A stretch of DNA of 64,000 nt from Paraburkholderia flagellata (GTDB taxonomy: Bacteria > Pseudomonadota > Gammaproteobacteria > Burkholderiales > Burkholderiaceae). The stretch spans positions 124,001 to 188,000 of the forward strand of contig NZ_JAJEJT010000002.1 of the NCBI RefSeq assembly GCF_021390645.1, in the 5' to 3' direction. The notes under the pieces are model-generated. The model saw nothing but the letters and a program-made list of their open reading frames with translations, was not told the DNA's origin and searched no databases. Of the stretch, positions 63,801-64,000 are shown piece after piece. The position numbers and the translations under genes are program-made. Numbering within the stretch: position 1 is the stretch's first letter; each line of letters begins with the position of its first letter.

Positions 63801-64000
63801 CATCATGGGCGTGGTGCCGCTAGTGCTCTCGAGCGGCGCGGGTTCGGAGATGCGTCATGCGATGGGCGTGGCCGTGTTCTTCGGCATGCTGGGTGTGACC
63901 GCGTTCGGTCTGCTCCTCACGCCGGTGTTCTACGTGGTGCTGCGCACGCTCGCGGGCGGCAAGATTCACGTCGCGCAGAAGGACAATGCGCGCAAGCCGC
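60835..64000 (+). CDS. ceoB: CeoB-like RND multidrug efflux permease (3' end cut by window edge)
   Basis: 1055 codons are visible and open at the window end; HAE1-type RND pumps are about 1040-1060 residues, so little is missing. The start MNISKFFIDRPIFAGVLSVL is the classical one. The proton-relay pair is in TM4, GIVVDDAIVVVENVER, with the matching lysine in LVGLASKNAILIVEFA. Two repeated halves with large periplasmic loops are seen, including ADINGGPAPGYSSG. It exports drugs (in B. cenocepacia, chloramphenicol, trimethoprim, fluoroquinolones) by proton antiport. A six-codon frame at 60818-60838 overlaps its ATG. The outer-membrane gene opcM would lie beyond the window. Confidence 0.93.
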   Translation, partial: MNISKFFIDRPIFAGVLSVLILLAGVIALFQLPISEYPEVVPPSVVVHAQYPGANPKVIAEAVAAPLEEQINGVENMLYMQSQANSDGNLTLTVTFRLGTDPDKATQLVQNRVNQALPRLPEDVQRLGITTIKSSPTLTMVVHLISPDNRYDMTYLRNYALLNVKDRLSNIQGVGEVQLWGSGDYAMRIWLDPQKVAQRNLTANDVVNAIREQNVQVAAGVIGASPSVPGTPFQLNVNARGRLRTESEFGNIIVKTNPDGGVTYLRDIARIELAASEYGLRSLLDNKPAVALAINQAPGANSLAISDQVRAAMKELKQDMPAGVDYRIVYDPTQFVRSSIEAVVHTLLEAIALVVIVVIVFLQTWRASIIPLIAVPVSIVGTFSLLLAFGFSINALSLFGMVLAIGIVVDDAIVVVENVERNIASGLSARDATYKAMQEVSGPIIAIALTLVAVFVPLAFMSGLTGQFYKQFAMTIAISTVISAFNSLTLSPALSALLLRGHGENEDWLTRGMNLVLGGFFRRFNRVFHRGSESYGRGVNGVLRHKGAMLAVYVVLIAATVLMARVVPGGFVPAQDKEYLIAFAQLPNGAALDRTENVIRDMSAIALKQPGVESAVAFPGLSVNGFTNSSSAGIVFVTLKPFKERKGKALSAGAIAGALNQQYASIKDSFIAVFPPPPVLGLGTLGGFKMQLEDHGALGYEALNRATQDFVKRAAQTPELGPTFTNYQINVPQLNVDLDRTKAKQLGVPVTDVFDTMQIYLGSLYVNDFNRFGRVYQVRVQADAPFRQRADDILQLKTRNAAGEMVPLSSLVTVTPTYGPEMVVRYNGYTAADINGGPAPGYSSGQAQAAAERIAAEVLPRGVKFEWTDLTYQQVLAGNAGIWVFPISVLLVFLVLAALYESLTLPLAVILIVPMSVLCALTGVWLTQGDNNIFTQIGLMVLVGLASKNAILIVEFARELEHDGHTPLSAAIEASRLRLRPILMTSIAFIMGVVPLVLSSGAGSEMRHAMGVAVFFGMLGVTAFGLLLTPVFYVVLRTLAGGKIHVAQKDNARKP

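Overview
This window is a gene-dense, very G+C-rich chromosomal segment of a betaproteobacterium. The gene set points to the family Burkholderiaceae, most likely a Paraburkholderia, Caballeronia or Burkholderia relative. Pointers are two DUF4148 proteins, a DUF2968 protein, a GabT/GabD pair with a divergent MocR regulator, a classical 20-residue-signal Burkholderia-type porin, and a ceoR-llpE-ceoA-ceoB efflux locus in the order known from B. cenocepacia. I see no rRNA, tRNA, insertion sequence, prophage or CRISPR array.

Layout. 0-9.7 kb: a GltS-type glutamate symporter cut by the window edge, a DUF2252 protein, a LysR regulator followed by an amino-acid binding protein, a short-chain dehydrogenase, a small cysteine-rich protein, a class II sirtuin, a PPOX flavoprotein, a DUF938 methyltransferase and 6-phosphogluconate dehydrogenase. 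9.9-13.4 kb: a DUF4148 exported protein followed by a strand-skewed degenerate repeat array that ends at a strong terminator, then an arabinonate-dehydratase/DapA-like pair. 13.4-26.3 kb: DUF2968, a NlpD-like lipoprotein, threonine aldolase, an MFS exporter, glycogen phosphorylase, a YjdM zinc-ribbon protein, a porin, an M14-type deacylase and a basic amino-acid binding protein.

26.8-35.0 kb: a complete C-P lyase locus. phnGHIJKLM lies on the minus strand; phnF, a DUF1045 gene and phnN run divergently. The matching phosphonate transporter phnCDE lies about 15 kb further on, at 49.7-52.4 kb. Both operons carry an ACGTCTAGACG-centred palindrome (a probable PhnF operator) and a Pho-box-like direct repeat, so the split locus looks like one regulon.

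35.1-49.5 kb: LysR and IclR regulators, cytochrome bo3 oxidase cyoABCD, a beta-ketoadipyl-CoA thiolase with a good promoter and PcaR-like boxes, a two-repeat exported protein, gabD and gabT with a divergent MocR regulator, and an EamA-family transporter. 52.7-64 kb: a coupled M14-peptidase/alpha-beta-hydrolase pair, selD, a cation diffusion facilitator, a second DUF4148 protein, and ceoR/llpE/ceoA/ceoB running off the right edge. LlpE has Asp where its family has the nucleophilic Ser.

The most unusual features are the repeat array at 10.28-10.56 kb, the paired phosphonate operators, the duplicated MocR sites inside the MocR gene, and the Asp-nucleophile LlpE. All calls are by eye from the sequence; no database search was possible.
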